Source: Microlunatus flavus
GTDB lineage: Bacteria; Actinomycetota; Actinomycetes; Propionibacteriales; Propionibacteriaceae
NCBI RefSeq assembly: GCF_900110855.1
Contig: NZ_FOFA01000001.1
Span: 62,001-126,000, forward strand
Length of the DNA: 64,000 nt
Reading direction: 5' to 3'
The notes under the pieces were generated by a model. It was not told the origin of the DNA, did not search any database, and saw nothing but the letters and a program-made list of their open reading frames with translations. A program made the position numbers and the translations under genes. Numbering within the stretch: the stretch's first letter is position 1; the number at the start of each line of letters is the position of its first letter. This document shows, one piece after another, positions 33,126 to 40,034 of the stretch.

Positions 33126-34265
33126 GTGAGCGCGACGGCCGGCTGGTACCCCGACCCGGGCGGCGGCCAGGGTCTCTACCGCTACTGGGACGGTCAGGCG
33201 TGGTCCGCCGCGACCACCACCAACCCGGCCTCCGCCCCGCCACCGCAGGGCATCGTCAACCCGGGACCGCCCGCAGGCGCCACCGGCCAGGGCACCGGCT
33301 ACGGGCAGGGCGCGTACGGCGGGGGCTCCTACGGCCAGGGCGCGTACGGCGCGGGCTCCTACGGGCAGGGTGCGTACGGCCAGCAGGGCGGGCAGACCGG
33401 TCAGAGCGGGCAGAGCGGTCAGTCCGGGCAGAGCGGGCAGACCTCGTTCGGCCAGAGCGCCTACGGCCAGGGCGCGTACGGCGCGGGTGCCGGCGCCGGT
33501 GCCCGTCCCGGGGGGCAGCAGGGCGGCGGGGCACCCTCGTACGCGCAGTTCCAGCGCAAGAGGCGCTCCGGCGTGGGCTGGTGGATCGGTGCGGGCGCGC
33601 TCGCGCTGGTCCTCGTGGTCGTCGCCGTGCTCGCGATCCAGGCCGCGACGAACGGCGGCGGGGCCGCCGGCGGCGGCGCGAGCGGCCAGGCCTCGTCCGA
33701 CCAGTGCCCGCCGCAACGTTCCGACTCCCCCAGCGCCCCGTCGTCGGGCACGAACGACGGCCGCGTCCACGGCGGACCCGTCTCCTACCCCCAGCTCGGC
33801 TCGCCCTGGGGCGCCCCGACGGGTGAGAACCGGGTGCCGTTCGGCGTCAACGTGCTCAGCCAGAACGTGACCGTCGAGAACAACTACGACGGGCAGGGCA
33901 GCAGCTGGGTCGCGTCGGTCACCATCGGCGAGCTGCAGGCCGGCGACGGCTTCTTCACCCCCGAGCAGGGCTCGCAGATCGTCGTGCGCTGCATCCTCGG
34001 CGCCTTCTACGGCAACAACCCCGTGAACAGCGACGTGGTGCAGAACAAGGCGACGACGATCGACGGCAAGGACGCCTGGCTCGTGGAGTCCAAGCTGACC
34101 TTCGACATCGCCGGGCTCCAGACCAAGGGCGAGCGCCTCATCGTCGCCATCGTGCAGGCCAGCCCCGAACGTTCCGGCCTCTTCTACGCCTCGATCCCCG
34201 ACACCACCCCGGAGCTCCTGCAGCCGGCACGCGACGCGCTGTCGCAGCTGAAGGTCGACGGCTGA
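33126..34265 (+). CDS. DUF2510 single-pass membrane protein with Gly-Gln-Tyr repeats
   Basis: A 379-residue protein. Residues 6-27 are a DUF2510 motif (GWYPDPGG...YRYWDGQAW). About 50-140 are low-complexity repeats of GQGAYGAGSY and GQSGQS type. One membrane helix (WWIGAGALALVLVVVAVLAI) is near residues 155-175, then a Ser/Gly linker and an external domain of about 180 residues with two Cys (QCPPQRSD and VRCILGAF) that may form a disulfide. The external domain has no recognised function. The gene follows pstB but has its own leaderless promoter, so it is probably independent. Confidence 0.75.
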   Translation: MSATAGWYPDPGGGQGLYRYWDGQAWSAATTTNPASAPPPQGIVNPGPPAGATGQGTGYGQGAYGGGSYGQGAYGAGSYGQGAYGQQGGQTGQSGQSGQSGQSGQTSFGQSAYGQGAYGAGAGAGARPGGQQGGGAPSYAQFQRKRRSGVGWWIGAGALALVLVVVAVLAIQAATNGGGAAGGGASGQASSDQCPPQRSDSPSAPSSGTNDGRVHGGPVSYPQLGSPWGAPTGENRVPFGVNVLSQNVTVENNYDGQGSSWVASVTIGELQAGDGFFTPEQGSQIVVRCILGAFYGNNPVNSDVVQNKATTIDGKDAWLVESKLTFDIAGLQTKGERLIVAIVQASPERSGLFYASIPDTTPELLQPARDALSQLKVDG

Positions 34266-34307
34266 GCGGGTGCCGGGACGGGCGCGGTCCTTCCCCGGCA
34301 CGCGCAC

Positions 34308-34313
34308 TAGGGT
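34308..34313 (+). promoter_or_regulatory. -10 box of leaderless bioY
   Basis: TAGGGT ends 6 nt before the ATG at 34320, consistent with a leaderless transcript. Confidence 0.55.
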
Positions 34314-34319
34314 GAGCGC

Positions 34320-34898
34320 ATGTCTCTGGTCAGCGCCTCTCCCCGCACCCTCGGCGACGTCGTCCCGGGCGGACTGGTCCGCAACGTCGCGCTCGTCGTC
34401 GGCGGCACGCTCTTCGTCGCGCTGAGCGCGCTCGTCCAGATCCCGCTGCCCTTCACCCCGGTCCCGCTGTCGCTGCAGACGTTCGCGGTGCTGCTGGTCG
34501 GCGCCTCGCTCGGCAGCCGCCGGGGCGCCGCCTCGATGGCGCTCTACCTGCTCGCCGGCGTGGCGGGCGTGCCGTGGTTCGCGGCGCACCAGAGCGGCTG
34601 GGCCTTCGCCTCCTTCGGCTACGTCGTCGGCTTCGTGGCCGCCGGCTGGCTGGCCGGCCGGCTGGCCGAGGCCGGCGCCGACCGCCAGGTCGTCAAGAAC
34701 ACCGGCCTCCTGGTCCTGGGCAACGTCGTCATCTACGCCTTCGGCGTCACCGGCCTGATCGCCTTCACCGGCAGGGGCGTGGGCGACGCGGTCGCCAAGG
34801 GCGTCGTGCCCTTCCTGATCGGCGACGTCGTCAAGATCGCCGTGGCCGCAGCGCTGCTGCCCGCGGCCTGGAAGCTCGTCGGCTCCCGTCGGGGCTGA
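34320..34898 (+). CDS. bioY: Biotin ECF transporter substrate-binding component
   Basis: A 192-residue BioY-family membrane protein, the substrate-binding S component for biotin uptake. Six hydrophobic helices; ALVQIPLPFTPVPLSLQTFAVLL and SLGSRRGAASMALYLLAGVAGVPWFA are the strongly conserved BioY motifs. The energising EcfT/EcfA genes are not adjacent, so this may be a solitary BioY or share a module encoded elsewhere. A small CGGGG/CCCCG hairpin overlaps the stop codon (34890-34905). Confidence 0.92.
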   Translation: MSLVSASPRTLGDVVPGGLVRNVALVVGGTLFVALSALVQIPLPFTPVPLSLQTFAVLLVGASLGSRRGAASMALYLLAGVAGVPWFAAHQSGWAFASFGYVVGFVAAGWLAGRLAEAGADRQVVKNTGLLVLGNVVIYAFGVTGLIAFTGRGVGDAVAKGVVPFLIGDVVKIAVAAALLPAAWKLVGSRRG

Positions 34899-34929
34899 GA
34901 CCCCGGGTCGCCGGACGCCGGCCGCCGCG

Positions 34930-35379
34930 GTGCCGGGCTTCGACGCGGAGGTCCGCGCCTCAGGGCGCGGCAGCCACGCCGTCGTCGTGCCCAAGGCCGT
35001 CGTCGCGGAGCTCGGTGCCCGCCGGGTCCGCGCGACCCTCGGGGCCGAGTCCTTCGAGGCGACGCTCGGCGCGTACGGCGGCCGCACGTTCCTGGGCCTG
35101 CGGAAGTCCCTGCTGACCGCGCTCGGCGTCACCGCGGGCGACACCGTCCACGTCGACCTCGAGCCCGCCGCTCCCCTCGAGGAGCCCGTGGTCGAGCCGG
35201 CGCCGCTGACCTGCGCCGAGCTCGACGAGGCGCTCGCCGCCGACGTCGCGCTGCACGACGCCTGGACGGCGCTGCCCGAGGGTCACCGCGACGAGTACGG
35301 CCGCTGGATCAGCGGCGCCGAGGACCCGGAGACCCGCCGCGCCCGCATCGCGCGGACGCGCGCCCGGCTGCTGCGCTAG
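34930..35379 (+). CDS. YdeI/OmpD-associated-family protein with DUF1905 domain
   Basis: A 149-residue protein. The N-terminal DUF1905-like beta-rich region (FDAEVRASGRGSHAVVVPKAVVAELGA, YGGRTFLGLRKSLLTALGVTAGDTVHVDL) is followed by a C-terminal YdeI-type helical region (LDEALAADVALHDAWTALPEGHRDEYGRWISGAEDPETRRARIARTRARL). YdeI homologues have been linked to resistance against peptides, but the function here is unknown. Its TAG stop codon lies within the GCTAGC target duplicated by the adjacent IS element, so the insertion just spared the coding sequence. Confidence 0.8.
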   Translation: MPGFDAEVRASGRGSHAVVVPKAVVAELGARRVRATLGAESFEATLGAYGGRTFLGLRKSLLTALGVTAGDTVHVDLEPAAPLEEPVVEPAPLTCAELDEALAADVALHDAWTALPEGHRDEYGRWISGAEDPETRRARIARTRARLLR

Positions 35380-35380
35380 C
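35375..35380. repeat. Target-site duplication, left copy (GCTAGC)
   Basis: GCTAGC directly precedes the left IS end and is repeated at 36479-36484. It matches the NCTAGN target reported for IS481 of Bordetella. Confidence 0.85.
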
Positions 35381-36365
35381 TGTGATGTCCAGGCAGGTTG
35401 TTGAGCCTGGTGGCTGGGGCTGCTCCGATGGCGGAGTGGATGCGGTGGTAATTGTAGAAGTGCAGCCAGCCTGGCAGGGCTGCTCGGCGGTCGGCGTCTG
35501 AGTTGTAGTGGCGGGCGTAGGCCCAGCCGTCGGCGAGGGTGCGGTGGAACCGTTCGATCTTGCCGTTCGTCTGTGGCCGATACGGCCGGGTCCGCTTGTG
35601 CGTGATCCCGAGCTCGGCGCAGGCGTCGCGCCAGGCGTTGGAGCGGTAGCAGGAGCCGTTGTCGGACAAGACCCGCTCGATGTCGACGCCACGTTCGGCG
35701 TACCAGGCCGCCGCGCGGCGCAGCACCGCGACCGCGGTGCTGGCTTGCTCGTTGGTGCAGATCTCGACGTACGCCAGTCGGGAATGGTCATCGATCACGG
35801 TGTGCAGGAACGCGGTGCCGGTGCGGGGCTTGCGGTCCGCGCCTCGGGGCAGCCCGGGCGTGGCTCGCTGGTTGCGGGCGCCTTGCTGACGCCCGACGTA
35901 GCGGTGCCCGCCGCCGTCGGGGATGTTGGCGAACTTGGTGACATCGACGTGGATCATCGAGCCGGGATGGTCGTGCTCGTAGCGGCGCAGCGGTTCGCCG
36001 CTGATGCGGTCGATGTGGCTGAGCCGGTTCAACCGGTTGCGGACCAAGACCGCGTGCACGGTCGAGGCCGGCACTCCGAGGCGGCCGCCGATCTGGACCG
36101 GTCCGAGGCGTTGGCGCCAGCGGAGCTGGACGATCCTGCGCACCATCGAACTGGTCGTGCGCCGCGGGCAGGTTCGGGGTCGGCTCGAGCGGTCCTGCAT
36201 TCCCGCTCGGCCCTCGGCACGCCAGCGCTGGGCCCACTTGCGCGCGGTGACCGCAGAGACCATGAACATCTTGGCCGCTGCCGAACAGGTCCAGCCGTCG
36301 TCGACGACCAGCCTGGCGAGGCGTTCGCGGGCTCGTGGGGTCAGCAGAGCATTAGCGTGGACCAC
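35376..36365 (-). CDS. IS481-family transposase
   Basis: A 329-residue DDE transposase. N-terminal helix-turn-helix domains (ALLTPRARERLARLVVDDGW, AAKMFMVSAVTARKWAQRW) are followed by the rve-type core with DDE residues in HVDVTKF, SDNGSCYRS and KIERFHRTL. GTG 36365 has AGGAGG 5 nt upstream. The frame has no internal stop, so the element may be active. Its TAG stop is not inside the IS: the last codons run through the left terminal repeat (CAT CAC A) and the stop is completed by the CTAG of the target duplication. Confidence 0.93.
   Translation of the reverse strand: MVHANALLTPRARERLARLVVDDGWTCSAAAKMFMVSAVTARKWAQRWRAEGRAGMQDRSSRPRTCPRRTTSSMVRRIVQLRWRQRLGPVQIGGRLGVPASTVHAVLVRNRLNRLSHIDRISGEPLRRYEHDHPGSMIHVDVTKFANIPDGGGHRYVGRQQGARNQRATPGLPRGADRKPRTGTAFLHTVIDDHSRLAYVEICTNEQASTAVAVLRRAAAWYAERGVDIERVLSDNGSCYRSNAWRDACAELGITHKRTRPYRPQTNGKIERFHRTLADGWAYARHYNSDADRRAALPGWLHFYNYHRIHSAIGAAPATRLNNLPGHHS
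35381..35403 (+). repeat. Left terminal inverted repeat of the IS481 element
   Basis: Starts TGTGATGTCCAGG and matches the reverse complement of the right end over 21 of 23 positions. Confidence 0.85.
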
Positions 36366-36455
36366 GAAGGCCTCCTGGTGGCGAAGCGGTGAACTAGACA
36401 GCTCCACTCCACACCGGGAGGCCTTCGCCTACGTCAATCGACGAGCCGCGTCACG

Positions 36456-36478
36456 CAACAACGTCCCTGGACATCACA
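36456..36478 (-). repeat. Right terminal inverted repeat of the IS481 element
   Basis: Ends CCTGGACATCACA; pairs with the left end at 35381-35403, differing at two positions. Confidence 0.85.
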
Positions 36479-36484
36479 GCTAGC
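36479..36484. repeat. Target-site duplication, right copy (GCTAGC)
   Basis: Second copy of GCTAGC, adjacent to the right IS end and 6 bp before the mtr stop codon. Confidence 0.85.
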
Positions 36485-36489
36485 CGGCC

Positions 36490-37902
36490 TCAGACGTCCA
36501 GCGAGCCCTCCGGGCGGGGCAGGGCGAGCAGCGCGTTCTCCACGACCTCGGCCATGGCGGGGTGGATCCAGTACTGGCCCCGGGCGACGTCGTGGGCCGG
36601 GACCCCGAAGCTCATGGCCTGGACCAGCGGCTGGACGAGCGACGAGGCCTGCGGGCCGATCAGGTGGGCGCCGAGCAGCAGCCCCGTGCGCCGGTCGGCG
36701 ACGACCTTGACGAAGTGGTCCTCGTCGCCCATCGCCCACCCGTATGCGGTCGAGCCGTAGTCGCGCACGCCGACGGCGTAGTCCAGGCCCTGCTCCTTCG
36801 CCTGCTCCTCCGTGAGGCCCACGGCGGCCACCTGCGGGTCGGAGAAGACCGCGTGCGGCACGTAGCGGTGGTCGGAGGAGACCATCGCGTCCGGGTGCAG
36901 GAGGTTGTGCCGCACCACGCGGGCCTCGTGGTTGGCCACATGCTTCAGCTGGTACTTCGAGGAGACGTCGCCGAGCGCGAAGACGCCGGCGGCGGCGGTG
37001 CGCTGCTGGGCGTCGACGACCACGCGGCCGTCGTCGTCGACCTCGACCCCGGTCGTGGCGAGGTCGAGGGTGTCCGCGTTGGGCACACGGCCGGTGGCGA
37101 CGAGCAGCAGGTCGCCCTCCACGTGGAACTCGGTGCCCGCGTCGCTGCAGGCGGACAGCCGCACCCCGTCGCCCGACGCCCGGGGCCCGACGTGCTGCAC
37201 GTCGCTGCTGGTGCGGACCTCGACCTTGCGCCGGAGGAGCTCGGTGAACCGCTGCGCGACCTGCGCGTCCTCGCGCGGCAGCAACGTCGGGGTGCGGGCG
37301 ACGACGCTGACGCGGACGCCGAACGAGGAGAAGACGTGCGCGAACTCGGCCGCGATGTAGCCGCCGCCGACGATGACGATCGACCGCGGCAGGCTCGGCA
37401 GCCGCATGACGGTGTCGGACGTGACGTGCGGGACGGTCTCCAGGCCCGGGAAGGGCGGGACGACGGCCCGGCTGCCGTTGGCGAGCACGAAGCGGTCGGC
37501 GGTGATCGTCGTGGCCGGCCGGCCTGCGCGCGCAGCGAGGGCGAGCTCGTGGTCGCCGACGAAGCGCCCCCACTGCTCGTACAACGTCATGTTGGGCCGG
37601 CTGGCCCGCCAGTCGCGGCCGCCCGAGGAGATCGTGTCGATGCGGCCGAAGATGCGGTCACGGATGTCGGGCCAGCGGACGTCGACGAGGTCGAGGTCGA
37701 CCCCGAGGGCCTTCGCGCCGGCCGGCGAGGACGCCAGGTCGGCCGGGTAGACGTACATCTTGGTGGGGATGCACCCGACGTTGAGGCAGGTGCCGCCGAA
37801 GGTGCCGGCCTCGACCATGGCGACCGACCAGTCGTCCATCTCCTCGTCGACGACGCTGTTGCCGGAACCGCTGCCGATGACGCAGAGGTCGAAGTGTCGC
37901 AC
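36490..37902 (-). CDS. mtr: Mycothione reductase
   Basis: A 470-residue flavoprotein disulfide reductase that reduces mycothione (oxidised mycothiol) with NADPH. FDLCVIGSGSGNSVVDEEM is the FAD motif; the redox-active pair is in GTCLNVGCIPTK (about residues 37-48). The NAD(P)H motif IVIVGGGYIAAEFAHVF and the C-terminal dimer interface HPAMAEVVENALL with the active-site His-Glu-type pair (H...E) are present. The SGSGNS and DEEM sequences near the FAD site are typical of Mtr rather than glutathione or lipoamide reductases. Partner of MshD in mycothiol redox cycling. The IS element lies just past its stop codon. Confidence 0.95.
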   Translation of the reverse strand: MRHFDLCVIGSGSGNSVVDEEMDDWSVAMVEAGTFGGTCLNVGCIPTKMYVYPADLASSPAGAKALGVDLDLVDVRWPDIRDRIFGRIDTISSGGRDWRASRPNMTLYEQWGRFVGDHELALAARAGRPATTITADRFVLANGSRAVVPPFPGLETVPHVTSDTVMRLPSLPRSIVIVGGGYIAAEFAHVFSSFGVRVSVVARTPTLLPREDAQVAQRFTELLRRKVEVRTSSDVQHVGPRASGDGVRLSACSDAGTEFHVEGDLLLVATGRVPNADTLDLATTGVEVDDDGRVVVDAQQRTAAAGVFALGDVSSKYQLKHVANHEARVVRHNLLHPDAMVSSDHRYVPHAVFSDPQVAAVGLTEEQAKEQGLDYAVGVRDYGSTAYGWAMGDEDHFVKVVADRRTGLLLGAHLIGPQASSLVQPLVQAMSFGVPAHDVARGQYWIHPAMAEVVENALLALPRPEGSLDV

Positions 37903-38027
37903 GCGACCATGGTGCCAGCCGAGGCCGAACGGCGAGGGTTCCCGCCGGTCTCACCGACCGGACGACCACGTGCGCGCGTTCCCCATGTTCCCTACTGTGG
38001 TGGCAGGGATTAGGAGGAACCACCGCG

Positions 38028-38108
38028 ATGAGGACGCTGCACCAGCGCCGGCACGTCGACCTGCTCCGCACGGCGAGCTCGACGTGTCGAATGACCACGC
38101 GCCTCTAG
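38028..38108 (+). CDS. Cysteine-type leader peptide upstream of cysteine dioxygenase
   Basis: A 26-codon ORF containing RRHVDLLRTASSTCR, which matches the actinobacterial leader-peptide pattern (RR-HVDL-R-x-x-S-x-x-CR) closely. AGGAGG lies 10 nt before the ATG, and a TACTGT box about 35 nt upstream may be the -10. The Cys codon is followed by only six codons. It precedes the cysteine dioxygenase gene by 70 nt. A hairpin overlapping its stop codon (38097-38114) may couple ribosome position to expression of the operon. Such leader ORFs are known to respond to cysteine supply. Confidence 0.85.
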   Translation: MRTLHQRRHVDLLRTASSTCRMTTRL

Positions 38109-38114
38109 GCGCGT
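38097..38114 (+). promoter_or_regulatory. Hairpin over the leader peptide stop codon
   Basis: ACGCGCC-TCTA-GGCGCGT forms a perfect 7-bp stem with a 4-nt loop that contains part of the leader TAG stop. A ribosome stalled at the Cys codon 37 nt upstream of the stem, or terminating at the stop, would affect this structure, so it could be part of an attenuation switch. Confidence 0.45.
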
Positions 38115-38178
38115 CTCGCGAGGGCCGGCCGCACCGTGCCGCCCCTCTCCCTCATCGTCGTGAACGGACCTTCCCACC

Positions 38179-38652
38179 ATGCCCGCACGTCATCTCGTCG
38201 ACCTCGCCGCCACCGCCACCCGGCTGGCGGACGCCCCGTACCTGTGGGAGCCGCTCGTCGACTACGACCCCGTCTCCCGCTTCTACGCCCGCCTCGCCCT
38301 GACGCCGGAGCACGAGGCCTGGCTGCTCACCTGGGTGCCCGGCCAGGGCACCGACTGGCACGACCACGGCGGCAGCGCCGGGGCGTTCGTCGTCGTCCGC
38401 GGCAGCCTGACCGAGGAGCACGCCCGGTTGCAGGACGACGGTTCGGCGCGCGTCGCCGAGACCCGCTCGCTGGGCACCGGGGCGTTGCGGCCCTTCGGCA
38501 CCCGGCACATCCACCGCGTCACCAACACCGGCCTGGAGCCGGCCGTGAGCATCCACGTGTACGCGCCAGCGCTCACCCGCATGAACGGCTACGTCCGCGA
38601 GGGCGACCGGCTCGAGCTCGTCGAGTCGCGGCTGGCGGGGGTGGCCTGGTGA
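38179..38652 (+). CDS. cdo: Cysteine dioxygenase
   Basis: A 157-residue cupin of the type I cysteine dioxygenase family, oxidising L-cysteine to cysteine sulfinate with non-haem iron. The iron-binding motif is WHDHGGSAGAFVVVRGSLTE (His61, His63), with the third His in TRHIHRVTNTG (residue 110 or 112). Length is normal for bacterial Cdo. The following rhodanese gene overlaps by 4 bp (GTGA). With a cysteine-type leader peptide in front, the operon probably disposes of excess cysteine or its persulfide. Confidence 0.9.
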   Translation: MPARHLVDLAATATRLADAPYLWEPLVDYDPVSRFYARLALTPEHEAWLLTWVPGQGTDWHDHGGSAGAFVVVRGSLTEEHARLQDDGSARVAETRSLGTGALRPFGTRHIHRVTNTGLEPAVSIHVYAPALTRMNGYVREGDRLELVESRLAGVAW

Positions 38653-39044
38653 GCACCCTCGCTCCCCCGCTCGCCCGGCGCCGCAGCATCGCCGAGGTCC
38701 TCGACGAGGCGCGCTCACGCCTGCACCGCCTGACCCCGGCCGAGGCCGTCGCGGCCCGCGCCGAGGGTGCGGTGGTCGTCGACATCCGCCCCGCCGCGCA
38801 GCGCGCGCTCGAGGGCGGCCCCGACGGCGTCCTGCTGGTCGAGCGCAACGTCCTGGAGTGGCGCTTCGACCCGCAGAGCGACGCGGCCCTGCCGATCGCC
38901 GCGTACGACCTGCAGGTGGTCGTGCTGTGCCAGGAGGGCTACACGTCCAGCCTGGCGGCGGCCGCGCTGCAGGACCTCGGCCTCCACCGCGCCACCGACG
39001 TGGTGGGCGGGTGGGCGGCCTGGCGCGAGCAGCTCGGCCGCTAG
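38649..39044 (+). CDS. Single-domain rhodanese
   Basis: A 131-residue rhodanese-like protein: LTPAEAVAARAEGAVVVDIRP, LVERNVLEWRFDP, then the active loop VVVLCQEGYTSSLAAAALQDLGL with a retained catalytic Cys, and GGWAAW near the end. It is translationally coupled to cdo (GTGA overlap). Cdo-rhodanese pairs recall persulfide-dioxygenase/rhodanese operons of sulfide detoxification, but here the dioxygenase is of the cysteine type. Sulfur transfer to cysteine or glutathione-like thiols is inferred. Confidence 0.83.
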   Translation: MSTLAPPLARRRSIAEVLDEARSRLHRLTPAEAVAARAEGAVVVDIRPAAQRALEGGPDGVLLVERNVLEWRFDPQSDAALPIAAYDLQVVVLCQEGYTSSLAAAALQDLGLHRATDVVGGWAAWREQLGR

Positions 39045-39047
39045 GCG

Positions 39048-40034
39048 CTACACCCCCGCGTAGGAGTGCAGGCCGGAGACCAGCAGGTTGACGCCGATGA
39101 AGTTGAACCAGAACGACGCCAGCCCGACGATCGCGATGACCGCCGCCTTGGTGCCGCGCCAGCCCGCGGTCGAGCGCGCGTGCAGGTAGCAGGCGTAGAT
39201 GACCCAGGTCACGAGCGCCCAGGTCTCCTTGGGGTCCCAGCCCCAGTAGCGGCCCCACGCGTACTCGGCCCAGATCGCCCCGGCGGCCACGGTGAAGGTC
39301 CACAGCGGGAACGCGAACGCGTGGAAGCGGTAGGTGATCAGGTCGATGCGCCGCGAGCTGGGGATGCGGGCGAGGTAGCCGCGCACCTCGCCCTTGTCCT
39401 CGGCGCGCTTCTTGACGATGTAGAGGATCGACAGCAGCCCGCCGACGTTGAACGCGGCGGCCGAGATCGAGGCCGCGGTGATGTGGATGAGGAACCACAC
39501 CGAGTGCAGCGCCGGGACGAGCGGGGCGACGGCGACGTAGAAGACGGTCACCGCGAGGCCGTTGGCGACGGTCGCCAGCAGCGTCACCGGCAGCCCGAGC
39601 CAGCCGAGGCCGGCGCGCCAGACCATCAGCAGGTACGCCGCGACGACGCACACCAGGGCCGTGGTCGTGAACTCGTACATGTTGCCCCAGGGCCCGCGGT
39701 CCGCGGCCAGGCCGCGACCGACCACGCCGATGACGCTCAGCGCGAAGCCGATGACCGTGAGCATCACGCCGATGCGCCCGAACTGCTCGATCCGGCGGTC
39801 GGCCAGCTCGTCGTCCGGACCGGCGACCAGCGGCTCGCGCACCCCCGTCGACGCGCTGCCGGAGCCGCTCGCCGAGGACCGCGCACCGGCCGTGACCAGC
39901 TCGCGCTCCACCGCCGGCTCCGCGACCCCGATGCGGCGGGCCGAGGCCCACTCCGCGGCGTGGGCGAAGAACGCCAGCAGGTAGACCACGACCGAGCTGA
40001 CCAGCGCCACGCTCGAGTAGTAGCCGTAGTTCAC
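39048..40034 (-). CDS. ccsB: Cytochrome c biogenesis protein CcsB/ResC
   Basis: A 328-residue polytopic membrane protein of system II cytochrome c maturation. It contains the haem-handling tryptophan-rich motif AWGRYWGWDPKETWALVTW, RGPWGNMYEFTTT and conserved His residues (FRFHAFAF-type region HAFAFPLW, and SGLHSY at the C-terminus). It delivers haem across the membrane with ResB. The ATG overlaps the resB stop (ATGA). It is the last gene of the hemB-hemL-...-ccsB operon. Confidence 0.95.
   Translation of the reverse strand: MNYGYYSSVALVSSVVVYLLAFFAHAAEWASARRIGVAEPAVERELVTAGARSSASGSGSASTGVREPLVAGPDDELADRRIEQFGRIGVMLTVIGFALSVIGVVGRGLAADRGPWGNMYEFTTTALVCVVAAYLLMVWRAGLGWLGLPVTLLATVANGLAVTVFYVAVAPLVPALHSVWFLIHITAASISAAAFNVGGLLSILYIVKKRAEDKGEVRGYLARIPSSRRIDLITYRFHAFAFPLWTFTVAAGAIWAEYAWGRYWGWDPKETWALVTWVIYACYLHARSTAGWRGTKAAVIAIVGLASFWFNFIGVNLLVSGLHSYAGV

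Larger units (their letters stand above)
35381..36478 (-). mobile_element. Intact IS481-family insertion sequence
   Basis: A 1,098-bp element bounded by TGTGATGTCCAGG...CCTGGACATCACA inverted repeats and flanked by the 6-bp duplication GCTAGC. It carries one uninterrupted transposase gene. It sits exactly in the short gap between the tail-to-tail ydeI-like and mtr genes, disrupting neither. The matched duplication and complete ends suggest a fairly recent insertion. Confidence 0.93.

Noticed and set aside
33290-33500. Short regular repeats that could look like a CRISPR array
   Set aside because: They encode the GQGAYG and GQSGQS repeats of the DUF2510 protein, in frame and without unique spacers.
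35381-36478. Composite transposon or genomic island around the IS element
   Set aside because: Only one IS copy is present, flanked by its own target duplication, and genes on both sides are ordinary core genes.
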